Positions 36,001 to 36,427 of a DNA stretch of 64,000 nucleotides are shown here, piece after piece. Location of the stretch: the NCBI GenBank assembly GCA_016187945.1, contig JACPIT010000010.1:1-64000 (forward strand), given 5' to 3'. A program made the translations under genes and the position numbers. Each line of letters begins with the position of its first letter. Position 1 is the stretch's first letter. The stretch comes from Opitutia bacterium (GTDB lineage Bacteria > Verrucomicrobiota > Verrucomicrobiia > Opitutales > Opitutaceae). A model generated the notes under the pieces. The model was not told where the DNA came from, searched no databases, and saw only the letters and a program-made list of their open reading frames with translations.

Positions 36001-36321
36001 CGGTGCAGCTTCGGACGCCGGCTCGGCGACGGGGGTTTCGATCGCAACCGGAGCGACCGTGGGCGCCGTGTTTTCCAACGCCGATAAAGCGACTTCTTGG
36101 AACAGCCCGTCGTCACTTGCAGGCTTCGCGCCGGGCGTGACCGCAGCGAGCTGTGCGTGCCCCACGTCCGCCAAAAGCGTGACCTCGGTGAGCTCCTTGA
36201 GCACGAGTCCGCCCACCGCCGCGATGGGCGTAGCCGAAAGCAGCAAGCGCGGCTCCAACGCCTCGACGGCAAAGGACGGCAGCGACTCCCGCGGCGTGGA
36301 CTGGGGCTCAGCTCGGGTCAC
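1..36321 (-). CDS. Giant LEPR-XLL repetitive surface/secreted protein, 3' end outside window
   Basis: One reading frame stays open from a GTG at 36321 to the left edge (at least 12,107 codons). I checked the phase at about ten places, and no closed frame of useful length exists in this phase. TAG and TAA lie in frame 18-24 bases upstream of the GTG, so it is the only plausible start; the ribosome site is weak. Residues 22-30 read LEPRLLLSA, the LEPR-XLL motif known at the N-terminus of very large surface proteins. Residues ~35-230 are a Ser/Thr/Ala/Pro linker. Residues ~385-7700 are tandem ~180-residue modules, including three ~2,010-residue super-repeats and 17 EF-hand-like loops. Residues ~7700-11300 are beta-rich, with repeated short blocks ending in Leu-rich or INTT segments. 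Residues ~11369-11460 are RTX-like, and beta-helix-like sequence follows to the edge. An adhesin, matrix or predation role is inference. It is probably the cargo of the export genes just upstream, 106 bp away on the same strand. Confidence 0.93.
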   Translation of the reverse strand, partial: MTRAEPQSTPRESLPSFAVEALEPRLLLSATPIAAVGGLVLKELTEVTLLADVGHAQLAAVTPGAKPASDDGLFQEVALSALENTAPTVAPVAIETPVAEPASEAAPASSVVAEKVVAQTAAPTISAASVAGVPTSVASTVSPATSADATAPIASQLVETLNAGPAPPSASAASTTLAPTLSAGTAPTSAATQTTLTLTSSDTTTITIGETTAGSYTQIEVTGLATIAGTLAVTFTNDFKPEVGDVFDIITFGSVSGKFAHATGIFGFGDGKVYLEIVQKADRIQLVARSFSWGTDNFVFNLAGTTAKNLLGEFFSYSYFALTTATVSGTLDLGGFVQVAGSFTLTRLTDFSANIGSATKLLSGFTLAASNVRIFAGANGPYWLDSNNDGAIDASDTPSTTATGFAASGVDVALLWAKPNDTADTTSYYALKASAGTAALVGFGSAFSVSLKGLTVEINRATASDGTAATPIDFSVRTGGGYTIAVGSGTQLLNFSTTTKRAKMTQAALTIGDFISFVGSLALDSQGYSEKTLSDGSKKNVSQLTIGMTGVRAFVGLGGYWTDSNNDGTVDSSDTPNANAVGLAASSVDLALALFTPSDKTDAARYYAFALSGATAALVGVSQVTMSISGFTAAANGVTGLSGSSNPVIDFSKLDGGGLTVATGGASVFLDYSGRVLHAAAKDATLALSSFIFVRGGFGFDFNPDIVEVVDASTTRDLDALIVGASNAYVFVGVGGPYWTDSNSDGEITAADTPVSQGAIGLALSGVNLALALLKQTGVAESAAVKYTALKSHADSASFVGFSDVLVVDASDITLEVNRATDPANTITAGDFSGMSGGGLTVVTGGESILIDFDHALLRASIGDATVQISEFVFIRGGFALEKGVPVVEQLDDGSTRNLDVVTFGAANVHIFAGVGGPYWTDSNNDGTIDANDTPTAGAAGVAFSGVTFGLALLRQSGVANPIEYLALKVSAATASWVGFGSSFTLTLSNIVIEINRAIDPAGIVTAGDFSQMTGGGLSVTTGGTPVLIDFADKVERVAVGTATLKVSSFLSISGGFALERATKTVTLVDGTQVVTDVLTLGGHNVTGFVGLNGPADAPNARGFSLTGLDFALGLFTPDASEEKMAGITWQTLYATANGFSLLGMPSLAVSGAALSISINRALGVGTDQDPDHLVIDYSGAPMTVATSSSTSLKFEFDGADGELLQVGGNLTLTVGSFFHVSGNLAFRKSLADVKLADGSSVTTETLQVGGSGLSAFAGINGPASSTNAIGLSLTGVDFALAIFSEKLAANSTDTPREWQALRATAESVSFVGIPNVTLAFKTMTIEINSELNVPANRDANVIDFKAKPLELPTSSTESMTLAFDGADGELLRAIGRVEINLYSFLQFSGELAFSRSSGTAKLSDGTTVNVDRLTLGAHGIDAFAGLAHDGTPQLGFQLGQVDLALVIQTDHADPSREWVTLEAEAGTAAFIGIDGLRLEADTISLAINRASVDGKLVNFAAQSLTLATGPSTDRTIDLSSADGETLRASGNVNIDLFGFVQLSGGFAFEKTQKTVKLADGTEVQTEVLAIGGTDVSAFVGLNGPADSGYAMGFGLTGLDFALALYNGEIDNTAVSWTTFEGTASDFGLVGLPGLSVSGDTISVTINRFNGTLTGHDAADLVIDYKTTPVTIATGPSATHTFEIDGAKGNLTQTSGNLAITVGDFFSISGGFAFEKSRGTVTLADGRIVDADLLTIGATRVDAFAGLNHGSADQLGLSLSQGDLALALVADRANPGWRWMALKAQAGTVAFVGLDGLTLEGQGMLVEVNRNTSASHNTVLHLDLAGTLGTVTFTLAGSSGSLTLTGDDTDTDIVAALQTALESITGIGAGNVLIAGNRGEGFTVEFIGALAGTDLTGLSVATVAPTLTSSVTEVTAAVPGSNEVQLLTINASTGTVGSFALKFGDQLTTAINYQSDASALAEAIQSALSALSNIGAGNVGVAEASGSTAASRVFAITFKGALAAKDVAQLAVRNVVSGILANARYSLTLGSPAVALTFALGADTSAVNIGSAQTDAQIIANLTAGLEALGGVGIGNVLVTGTRAGGFAIEFIGARARTPVSGLSVTTAYPPVQTSVTQLSTTGTSANEIQAVIIDASLSASGTFTLSVGNYTTATIRFANSDVTNNARRIREALAALPIIGDGNVTVVYDQTSTITHQRYEVTFKNGIAGRNFPTATVDNTKLHGATVSIEGVTDGSSGARAAQRVTIVADEGGTFRLSITDNGTTYLTSSLKIGASASEVARALTATWSPASSGYVEKESDTAYVISFNPSSFAGREPSLIVVSAVAAGTPATLKSTVVGGSTKSLAGALSLAWSTQTNGRAPVGEVQHLTITEGAPGTFTLSLTLDGHTFTTTAVDVDATADELVTAVFDSLKATYATLTITVTEYGNRTWDIEFEGDLAGRNLPDLVVTLNVTNTAAALTTEQTGTVNADGGETVIDWDARPLDVTTGPDSTTTLDMAGSDGNLLRASGNVTIQLFGFVTLAGNFAFEKKENALAKTSGTGENIYDVLTIGSSDAYVFAGIGGPYWVDSNNDGKITSADTPDTDGAIGIAVGGVTAGLALVVDQAETNITYTALNAHIDSASLVGLASLLTVDAKGIDVELNTAKDRDNADATPAVFDFTRFEGGGLSVLSGNGTDSVLLNYDQSLTRVSVEDATIAISQFLYVRGSFAYERSPSVHEVLSDNTTRELDVLTVGASNAYVFAGLGGPYWTDSNNDGIVNADDTPAADGALGVALGGVTFGLALLKQTGVAAPATYVALKAKADSAALIGFDDVLEASASDLTIDVNRADDPSGKVSAGDFSSLDGGGLTVRTGGDPVLIDYDHALLRVTAADALFRVSDFIYLRGGFAFEKGVPVVEQVNATTTRDLDVVTFGLSNAHLFAGVGGPYWTDSNDDGVIDANDTPTTDGATGLAIGGVNAAMVMLKQTGVAAPVTYFALRLHANSAALVGFEDFLKLNATDITVEINLADDPNPNADERIRAGDFTHMTGGGLSVLTGGETIKIDFADKLTRVVIGQGELQIADFIFLSGTFALEEKPQTVTLADGSEVETSLLTLAGVGVQGFAGLNGPADNDGAVGFGFSGLDFALGLFTPDATQENIADWRWTTFKATAASFTTFGLPGLSVSADELTIKLNRVSGVPTDDDPDLRVIDYSAAALAVIAGPSSTIDFDFGGDLGQLLEVAGNINLTVGNFFYVAGGLAFRKSVETVELADGTSVDTHLMTVGGSGLSAFAGINGPADSGDAIGLSLTGVDFALAMLSEKLAADSTDTPREWQALRATAESVSFIGIPNVTLAVKSTTIEINSELNVPTDRDANVIDFSAAPLDVATSSSDSMTLAFDGTDGELLRAIGRVEVDLYGFLQFSGELAFTRSSGTAKLSDGTTVDVDRLTLGAHGIDAFAGLAHDGTPSLGFQLGQVDLALAIQTDHADPSREWVTLEAEAGSAAFIGVDGLRLEADTISVAINRASADGKLVNFAAQSLTLPTGPTTERTIDLSSANGETLRASGNVNIDLFGFVQLSGGFAFEKTQKTVKLADGTEVATEVLTLGGTGVDAFVGVNGPADSGYAMGFGLSGLDFALALYNGEIDNTAVSWTTFEGTASDFALVGLPGLEVSGDTLSVTINRFNDTLAGHDSADLVIDYKTLPITVNTGPSATHTFAIDGAKGNLIQASGNLAITVGDFFSVTGGFAFEQSRGTVTLADGRIVDADLLTIGATRVDAFAGLNHGGADQLGLSLSEGDLALALVADRANPAWRWMALKAQAGTVAFVGLDGLTLEGQGMLVEVNRNTSASHNTVLHLDLAGTLGTVTFTLGSSSGSLPLTGDDTDADILAALQTALESITGIGAGNVQIAGNRGEGFTVEFIGTLAGTDLTGLTVATVAPTLTSSVTEVTAAVPGSNEVQLLTLNTSSAAYAKFTLSFRGQSTAAIDLVADANAQATAIQSALAALSTIGAGQVTVTVDASSTSTARRYRLAFAGTLAAQDVPLVVAKVTEAGILQNARYTLNLGASASTLTFTYGSSTAQAAIAEADTSAQVITKLKAALESLTGIGAGNVSITGTRANGFSIEFVGALVRTPVTGLTVSTALPAITSDVQIVTAATAATANIQAIVIDNPLLKGSGTYTLSLNGVGTIAIRFAGSDVTNNARYIRQALENLTTVGAGNVTVTFDQSSTITRQRYVVTFSTKVQARHLAVIVPDSTKLSFAVVSVQGVQGGVAATGQQQQITLVAPTGGTFRLSITDNGKTYTTSLLKVGASASEVAQALTAAWSPTSSGTVSAEGTGVYVITFNPSSFSGRTPQLIVVNATPTGPSATLHATVVGGSKKAVAGAVTVGATEKTHGSAPVGEVQHLTITEGAPGTFTLSLTIDGQTFTTAAVDLDATADELVTAVFDSLKATYATLTITVTEYGNRTWDIEFEGDLAGRNLPDLVVTLNVTNTAAALTTEQTGTVNTDGGETVIDWDARPLDVTTGPGSTTTLDMAGSDGNLLRASGNVTIQAFGFVTLAGDFAFEKKENAIPTADGTGENIYDVLTIGSSDAYVFAGIGGPYWVDSNNDGKITSADTPDTDGAIGIAVGGVTAGLALVVDQAETNITYTALNAHIDSAAVVGLSDLLTIEGHDINIDVNTAKDRDHATATPDVFDFSRFEGGGLSVLTGNGTDPVVLSYDQKLVRVDVADATVAISNFIFVRGSFAFERSPSVHEVIDVNTTRELDVLTIGASHVHAFAGLGGPYWTDSDNDGDIDADDTPATDGAIGIALEDVTFGLALLKQTGVADPATYIALKANAASASIVGFDVIEASASDLTIEINRADDPSGEVVAGDFSAMENGGLSIATGGGNDAVLIDFDHELLHVSSPDATFRLADFIYVRGGFDFEKGAPVVEQVDATTQRDLDVVTFGLSNAHVFVGVGGPYWQDSNNDGKIDGTDTPAADGAAGFAIGGVNAALAMLKQTGVAQPVRYIALKLHADSASFVGFEDVFKLSAQNLTVELNYAEDASGEIRAGNFTTLAGGGLTVQTGGDAIKIDFADKLARVTIGHGELQIGSFIFLSGAFAMEQKPQTVTLADGTEVETSMLTFGGTGVDGFAGLNGPADADGAMGFSFTSLDFALALFTPDAGQEELAGYGWTTFKATADAFSLVGLPGISVTTTELTISANRVSGVPTDEDADLRVIDYSTAALPVLAGPDVTIDFDFAGELGQLLEVAGNINLSVGSFFYVAGSLAFRSSAATVKLAGGTDVDTRLMTVGGTGLTAFAGINGPASEDGAIGLSLTGVEFGLALFAEKLAADSTATPREWMALRATAETVSFIGIPGVTLDVQTMTVEMSRELGLAEGVDPVVIDFSAEPLDVTTSSAGDTITLGFDGADGELFRALGVVEVDLYGFVQFRGELAFSRSSGKATLSDGSEVDVERLTLGAHGVDAFAGLAQDGTPSLGFQLGGVDLALAIQTDKADPTREWVALEAEAASAAFIGIDGLRVQADTISLAINQAATDGSLVNFAAAPLTLPTGPSTERTIDLSSANGETLRASGNLDISLFGFVQLSGGFAFEKTEKTVTLADGTEVATEVLALGASGASAFVGINGPADSGYAMGFSVTGLDFGLALFHGEIDGTPVSWTSFEGTAADFGVVGLPGLSITGDTLAVTVNRFNDTLAGHDSADLVVDYTKTDLEIRTGPAKTQKFAADGAKGNLIQASSNLSITVGDFFSASGGFAFEKSRGTVTLADGKVVDADLMTIGISHLDAFAGLNHGSTDELGLSIAEGDMALALVADRANPAWRWMALKAQAGTVAFVGLDGVTVEGKGLIVEVNRNTSASHNTVLNLDLSGTLGTVTFTLAGHSGSLELTGDSTDEQILANLKSALESIAGIGAGNVQVAGNRGEGFTIEFVGTLAGTDVTGLSVATVAPTVSSDVTEVVHAVPGTREVQLLTITAAAGTYASFTLSFRDQTSGPIAVTSDAAALTTAIQAALDGLSTLGAGQVSVTLDSSSTATVRRFRLAFGGTLAMQDVENVTARLTEAGLVQNARYSLTLGTGASTLTFTYGAATAQAAILEADTSAQVIAKLKAALESLTGIGAGNVSVTGTRTNGFSLEFVGALARQPVTGLAVATTLPTIQSDVEIIRNPTAPAANVQAIVIDDVLLNGSGTYKLSLNGVNTVAIRYAGSDVTNNARYIRQALEGLTTVGAGNVTVTFDSSSTIKHQRYVVTFSTKVAARHLATMTVDNNKLSFAVVSVSAVTTGAAAVGQQQQITIVAPTGTGTFRLQIVDNGKTYTTALLKVGATDADIAKALTAAWSPDSSGFVEETSAGVYVITFNPSSFGGRTPQLITVLATSTGPAATLKAVTVGGAKKASAGAASVAWSTSTQGAAPVGEVQRVVIGQGANGTFTLSLALDGHTFTTASVGLDATSEELVTAVFDALKATYATLTITVTEYGHRTWDIAFEGDLAGRDLPDLVVMLTLDVTDAALTTEQVGNVNTDGGETVIDWDAQPLEVTTGPSSTTTLDMKGSDGNLLRATGYVKIQLFSFVTLAGDFAFEKKENSLPNTSGTGETVYDILTIGSNDAYVFAGVGGPYWVDSNNDGKITNADTPAADGAIGIAVGGVTAGIAMVSAKDAPQIVYTAVKVTAASATLVGLGSLLTIDAKGITVELNRATDRSNPDATPAVFDFTRFGADGLAVLTRNGTDSVQLAYDEKFLRVTIADATIAVSEFVYIRGSIAFETGPVKKIKDTAGVEQEVNTLTLGGANLHVFAGIGGPYWTDSNNDGVLDNSDTPLTAGAAGIALSGVSVGIGIFTPTDPDSTTSYLGLKVVADTAEFVGVEGLTIEAHGIEIAVNQVKSDDPDAEPDALDFSTLLDGGFSIATGGDAVVLDYDSILTRVTVADATLAISEFLYVRGGFAFEKGRQMEVKTTTGGTKTVNVVTFGLSNVHAFAGIGGPYWTDSNNDGKIDASDTPNADGALGIALGGVSLGLALFRSTDTADTTSWTALKATATSADIVGLPDTITFSARDISIEVNTASRPGLVGPPWPASIDFSQLTGGGLEVATGGDPVKLDFNSRLLRVVVGDGTLAFGSFVYVRSSFAFEQDQRYTLKDTDGTDRSVRGITVGASNAYVFAGVGGPYWTDSDNDGKITNADTPNADGAVGLALGNVNVGLALFRPTNLADKTRYTALSVDAEMASLVGLGFLDLTARGVSVEINTASKLDDANATPAPLDFTTATGGKLDVVTGGTPVSLDFDANLFRVAVRDASLSVSQFIYLRGGFALEKSSAATIADTAGVAKDVSLLKIGFANAYVFAGVGGPYWTDSNNDGVLDANDTPSEAGALGVALGNVNAALAIAKPTDVDDTVAYTALKVTADSATLVGLGSLLTIDAHGISVEVNTASDSADANAQPAVLDLSTLAGGGLTVATGGDEMLLDYDSRLLRVAIADATFAVSEFVYVRGAFALEAGKTLDGATTADGSPTKETTVLTLGTDNAYVFAGIGGPYWTDSNNDGAITSADTPNADGAIGVALGGVRVGLALFKPTDALDTDSYFALSARADSASIVGLSGFTLTAGGVSIDVNQVRSTDANAPALDLSKLDNGGLTVATGGQSVLLDFASPLLRVSVADATLAVSQFIYIRGGFAFEKGPTVDVTDTDGDVKSVRTLTFGGSNVHVFAGIGGPYWADSNADGIIDSSDTPNADGAIGIAVGGVDFALAMLTPVDEADLSRYTALKVTAASAEFVGLPDALHFALNGITVAYNQATGPDATGPPAIDFTQLSGGGLEVATGNNPLTLDFDQSLLSVSVDDAELSIANFVTVSGSFAFEKTATELAVIATNVNAGLTVGDFAVGIDTGTLGMKLFEDGGVALEASGHFYMTGLDFAGVTVDTVAVQYNTSGNDYSTTPLALDINGISASIAAESGTAASPFVSFSAIGVEVNLGDVVKIGGDFSFSKGTDAVGASIVKVGIANFSTELGDGSTTYLKIHGGSGAFLFNSAGYIASISASVTLQNVPGISINDTTFTVTLAKLTTAVDETITVGGASYTLKAAAGSLVKVVADPLNVTVLGITLSGQFGFEQTTDTAGHKLIVISAAKIAIDNFGGQGSGGSPIDVTNAQGLFVISDAGIAGTLSFVADINFGVFSAGATLTFEMNDTGEAITATGVFGTVTLDAGHYTRIVLNDLKISFPGVEITGDFSFKTATVNGVSKQVIVGSNVEIFVGDNVGGSGIGIRLTDGEAIFLQEGDLNAGRVTGTVSLEGVTGVTLSATMTLRLNQFADAISETVILNGETIDLTFSSEETNGFIQFVGTDVNLSFADIVDISGNFAFTRSADKFTVGVTDGEIYLGSPRTDPDAIGLLITDLEIGMVVYTNVAGKYAFSGEGSVTFVGLDGLSAAADSLGLKFGVALNKTGAALDETIAVTDTKSVQLKFTDGNANPIFKGGLTISVADVFTLSGTVSFQKQTNGDVDINVESASFSFGGGDYGLSGAAEMKLSQTNGFKLVSFSITGATIAGTTLEFGAAPSGTLAATGGTTPPTATNNISVGPLSFEKPGVSLADFSFKGGVVVITLELTLQKASLAFGGSASAGAQASSGVKAELTGLSVKFDIGVDLAAGFAVGATGKWSVHADGLLILVPSVLKITGSNIDVAYDPAAGDDQELFAADGLAISILALPGNTITGEVSTYHDAETNKDIRGIVVTGNGFTIGQAQITVGGPFTIGSTFTLDDIRVGVTNWSVNFDGSAQPAFNGSIFLATGGASLTLGGAFTAKVKDGTDAGTEAMRVALAFTDGKVDGLIFKVDTLDITIGSFLHIFATGFDLNTAAGADEAMATFGSVGADLTIGSLTLGGEARNFYITGDGTFHAGNPTDPSKPFAVLLRIGDANGESFKWPSWLPIHITKIGLQWADFENDPGTFDIILSASINASVSGFTFSGTVDDIIIRPSLLADGKFPVVDIGALGVVVGGNGISGGLIGGILKVKTDNTLGDALTPESEIADRIFFVGVQGSIEIPGVGGIGIRFALSELGPLGVFLNIDVPIILEPTTGIAIGDFTASVDFFKTLPSIDDPRALRDSEFSVGALPTAEGWLASVKQQVLNQYIAIQANPALGGFGAAFTQPMLIKGSAKIFDAYTSEASFNGQVDIIISTDGKILIGGKLNFAADLLSVSAKIYIDLSNISNGAATVLFLADLPDQFPLLTIDGRLKMGFRNAAGEEVTIPVISTASADRTLNPTVSLASLSTITEPMLPTSTTVTDPPTTRLAKDANGKYYIDVVFDPDTGALDYGSILDADQEVTLKFTPTGSSTSQTITLSGRPIGLASSTDSNGSTTYTEVTAASDEALVATLKEQTILRFRYEISDASFTWAEGTLQLEAVDGSFLVRASNVPTAKLFSPAVTPSTTLDAGKLNLTKDGDNYYIDVIFAPGAKGTLDYATILDSDAEFTAKLVKVDGTSVDLTFDATPVGISITSPTTGDDAGKIVETKVTDAATLKKDGIQRFRYKITNAGFAWEPGTLQITFAAGSVAQNTLGATTPVTNDASTASAVISGPTVRLNSIGAGGTAGISALNRQGYIDFLIAPTTGSNFASTVTTGPTITMSGTGTGNAVLSLTGTRQKNSSGAYTNVFRYAFTGAFDSGDVTFAIAAGAITDAAGFKNVATSIALTVEGSTGTLTSIKSGATISLTSFKNAGYIDITFAPGMGKTLNATSITDTDAEFTITLADGSTLTIDGTPTQPGSLAGTNTWRYAFTGTVVSGKATLKFLGGTFTDDKGTDNIDTTVTFTLGVGTAAVTSVVNGSSIDATKLNDAGYFDVTLTGVNGAAIDASTVAASDLTLTAYRTTVVSVTGASTDGTADTFTSTATHGFANGDVVTLATASTLPGGLTVGDYYVIVVDAYTFKLATTSGGAAIDFSTNTDTASAKYYFTRRGADVTGVSITSVEQLNDENGKPGNVFRFHFTGSFTPASSAETIHVELAMASAAWKDANGAESATFSASVNVTKAAEQFFINLSGGLSFGEGLVQYGFIDEPVLDVRGYVDFSAMTVPGGGAHFELTFGGTVRVIYLGNLGSAAGKFVYDATTPANDPDQLTAADFFRDFGISIDAGSFLDELKLPKIWGVIKIETNLDFLKNIGLDIKVAGTLQINTTKRDKVETLTLEGIPGDLIDASAFISSPTSDDIASLDAGTLTSAMTTVFANAGKTLGDGYKVTTVISGSAWRIDDKANKKQYFIQLGSSGTLSDTGAPTQVLNFRGETQQFTLAAKTVLIGAYAYAKFSVNDSEVFSISGAFSIKLSTSSLEIFADGQISLTPGGNHLFDMRVQALLLIGNIPLGDRDNDGVNDGKVIGMAGKFKLGASLNLPSFELGGTLELLINTTSQDILWSVPTFLRGATGYDSIEISGRPPKFKDGYDPRAAATTDLLVPDTSQSAAPYIAIGGLAHADVLGAVTFDGAFLFSISGNGLTLAAVIKTKLEIPGTGVTLFEMTGSLTLVIDSEGVRGYASLTVYNAPGLPRPFNLDEADFKVLINTSTSQQTVQAYRFDDSNHLVADTIVLRPLFFQFIASAKISFVIAGAKAATLTGRLEFTLAAADGYVQVLVDAEAAVAGVTLGTASGGLRIGVAGGTPYLAAFIQIQVGVGTNADAAAPSDAQEIIGNVFQIQFKLAFYLNTSSDDIRLGGVLLKATELKLAASGFIQFQFPGIDTGFRIEGELSVTVNGDGFEVTVSGLMTVKVFGAIIFKATAQGALSVYKIGEAAGVPIYGLAGLLSITIDAGGLLHGNGFGFNASFRFEVNTTNAEKTFTFGSSSVTLEAGIYARIRADGYLWMGSEDTGFRIDGTFFLEVGSRGLIVSVTADIALRIGGTNVITFNALAALLIGPKGIAGKVSIHLAFDIGFMTFDGSAVLEINTTGEAIATIGSATVNLPAGPYLRLHIDGAIEMGGVLSLQGEATFTIKGLQVTLELAAIADLAPLGHLAAAGTLSFGAEGVWGSVELSGALDGFGVVSLTGTFRLAFNTTSTARTVKVLDVDPNSGQVAGLKDESLDPLSIVVSFGGHFKIGFFTIDGSAYLKLSATGFEIRFDASLDLKLFGRLSVRGAAAIGTENGTPYFMIDLGLGVSVLSMGLIEISGTFTLKLDTRISFFQVAIAMKLKIWVFEVNGAASITATSEYFEIRISNLSMNFFNIITVRLSGYVRSNGEFEFTASAGVRLDFGPVYFFANFSMTLASWGFSVSGSAGAGVEIDFGLFSIDISISFSFRLTFNLQKGTATFSFSIGPFDIDVTWSFGAPPILATKIGSTLRLNIGVNASARGAGYETDNNESFVVTHVGGSKGNETLRVAAMGYQQDYGGISKILVNDAGNGNDTITLAAGVLADAEINGGVGDDKIFSATSGNNILRGNSGGDTLKGGPGNDFLYGGDGNDNLDGGGGNDKLYGEAGNDTILGGPGDDYFEGGAGNDTLNGQGGTDTYWFTGDFGSDSVDDSGDDTADIVDLSAITGAITFNLDANYIATTGSNTVTDTSRTAEVWMGGSAKDVYNVTSTNTNDVTLKGGSNEDTYNVTFGNLQGEVTIDDAASSTNIDVLNLTSADSGTIRVSDSSGDSKISQGTQVVNYDPGYTNIESINIVATAAPVLVTTSTGGTEVLDLRQDFTVESASLAWTGSLHAGMFDFQTASAIAVDYDVVARANGAITMHNTAGDISLNAGIYGASDDGYVGNGTNVITLTSDAGAITTTGLGWRTGTGPGGFHTWLDWALRFAKYTTASVDFDSGRVVQAGAFTWEETLFTANGTELRAANGAFIEAQAGKLVMSAAQGVGAAVSGDFISPLSIYTNIAELSVNTPTDKSSYVITMKDVTNVASSTSGRVELVSLFGTQTISQPITTTTEVVLSGNQINITQPVTSTSTIYVYPTNPSLAILFIPTAANAGAVPAASGGLVLTQSELNNIISSNVVYYGSAELLSQLYIGDRTLTPIVLDDPNVVLRGDVIFVNSPLQTQRLYILGDGTTTTLFADITGLSEIINDTVEVSGTRSITATNGGIIIGNPGGQIDGVGSGTNSLTLTASTSIAVDNGVGQNKALQNLTLNAGSSIDIGGAVTLGGNLTVQNGTTVRFRGAVTVTGDL
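1948..2217 (-). repeat. RTX-like calcium-binding nonapeptide block in the giant protein
   Basis: About 90 residues around residue 11,369 carry at least eight glycine/aspartate repeats of the type GGxGNDxLxGG, ending in GTDTYWF. This is the RTX (hemolysin-type) calcium-binding parallel beta-roll signature common in type I secreted proteins. It is not at the C-terminus: at least another 640 residues of beta-helix-like sequence follow before the window ends. Confidence 0.88.
13210..16512 (-). repeat. Array of seven ~180-residue modules with EF-hand-like loops
   Basis: Seven consecutive modules spaced 534-552 bp apart each carry FAGxGGPYWxDSNNDGxIxxxDTP. The 12-residue loops lie at 16477-16512, 15928-15963, 15388-15423, 14839-14874, 14296-14331, 13744-13779 and 13210-13245. 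Their spacing D-x-N-x-D-G-x-I/L-x-x-x-D matches the canonical EF-hand/dockerin calcium loop. The rest of each module is beta-rich with conserved GGGLxVxTGGxxVxLDFD and FVYVRGxFAFEK segments. Calcium binding is inferred from the loop. Confidence 0.85.
16502..22549 (-). repeat. Super-repeat unit 3 (6,048 bp)
   Basis: Third copy (2,016 residues). EF-hand-like loops are at 22525-22560, 21976-22011 and 21436-21471, followed by the shortened-loop modules near 20960, 20450, 19960, 19490 and 18990 and the GIGAGNV block at about 18800-16900. It is more diverged from unit 2 than unit 2 is from unit 1. After it the protein switches to a plain array of EF-hand modules. Confidence 0.85.
22550..28600 (-). 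repeat. Super-repeat unit 2 (6,051 bp)
   Basis: Second copy of the ~2,017-residue super-repeat, same module order as units 1 and 3. Long DNA stretches are close to identical to the neighbouring units. For example, the segment around 28455-28640 (spanning the YWVDSNNDG module) nearly matches 22404-22590. That suggests fairly recent duplication or ongoing gene conversion. Confidence 0.87.
22905..24840 (-). repeat. GIGAGNV repeat block (representative, in super-repeat unit 2)
   Basis: About 645 residues made of ~100-residue repeats. Each has a pattern of the type ALESLTGIGAGNVxVxG, then a short strand ending in FxIEFxGxLA. Equivalent blocks lie at about 28960-30900 and 16860-18800. The fold is not recognised with certainty; the alternating hydrophobic pattern predicts beta-rich domains with one short helix each. 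The block ends each super-repeat and is unlike the EF-hand modules around it. Confidence 0.7.
28601..34624 (-). repeat. Super-repeat unit 1 (N-terminal-most, 6,024 bp)
   Basis: First of three in-frame copies of an approximately 2,010-residue super-repeat inside the giant gene. Measured between equivalent bases of the YWxDSN motif, the units are 6,024, 6,051 and 6,048 bp, all multiples of three. Each unit has the same order: three modules with EF-hand-like loops, five modules with a shortened FAGxNGPAD-type loop, then a block of ~100-residue repeats marked by GIGAGNV. The first module of this unit is the most divergent from its counterparts. Confidence 0.85.
36232..36258 (-). other. LEPR-XLL N-terminal motif of the giant protein
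   Basis: Residues 22-30 read LEPRLLLSA, preceded by a short polar stretch and FAVEA. There is no hydrophobic Sec signal peptide before or after it. In known families the LEPR-XLL motif sits within the first ~40 residues of very long repetitive proteins and is thought to be a sorting or export determinant. That it is recognised by the adjacent SecA-like/M50/HlyD proteins is inference. Confidence 0.8.
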
Positions 36322-36427
36322 AATGGGTAACTTACCCTACGGTTATTCTCCCACAGGAAATTCGATACAAGGACAAATTTGCCGGAAGCGCATTTGTCAC
36401 GTCGCGCGAGAGCTGGAGTCGCGCCGG

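Noticed and set aside
36322-36427. Promoter for the giant gene between the SecA-like gene and its GTG.
   Set aside because: TTGTAT followed 17 bases later by AATAAC is only a weak match; read-through from the upstream operon is as likely, so no site is called.
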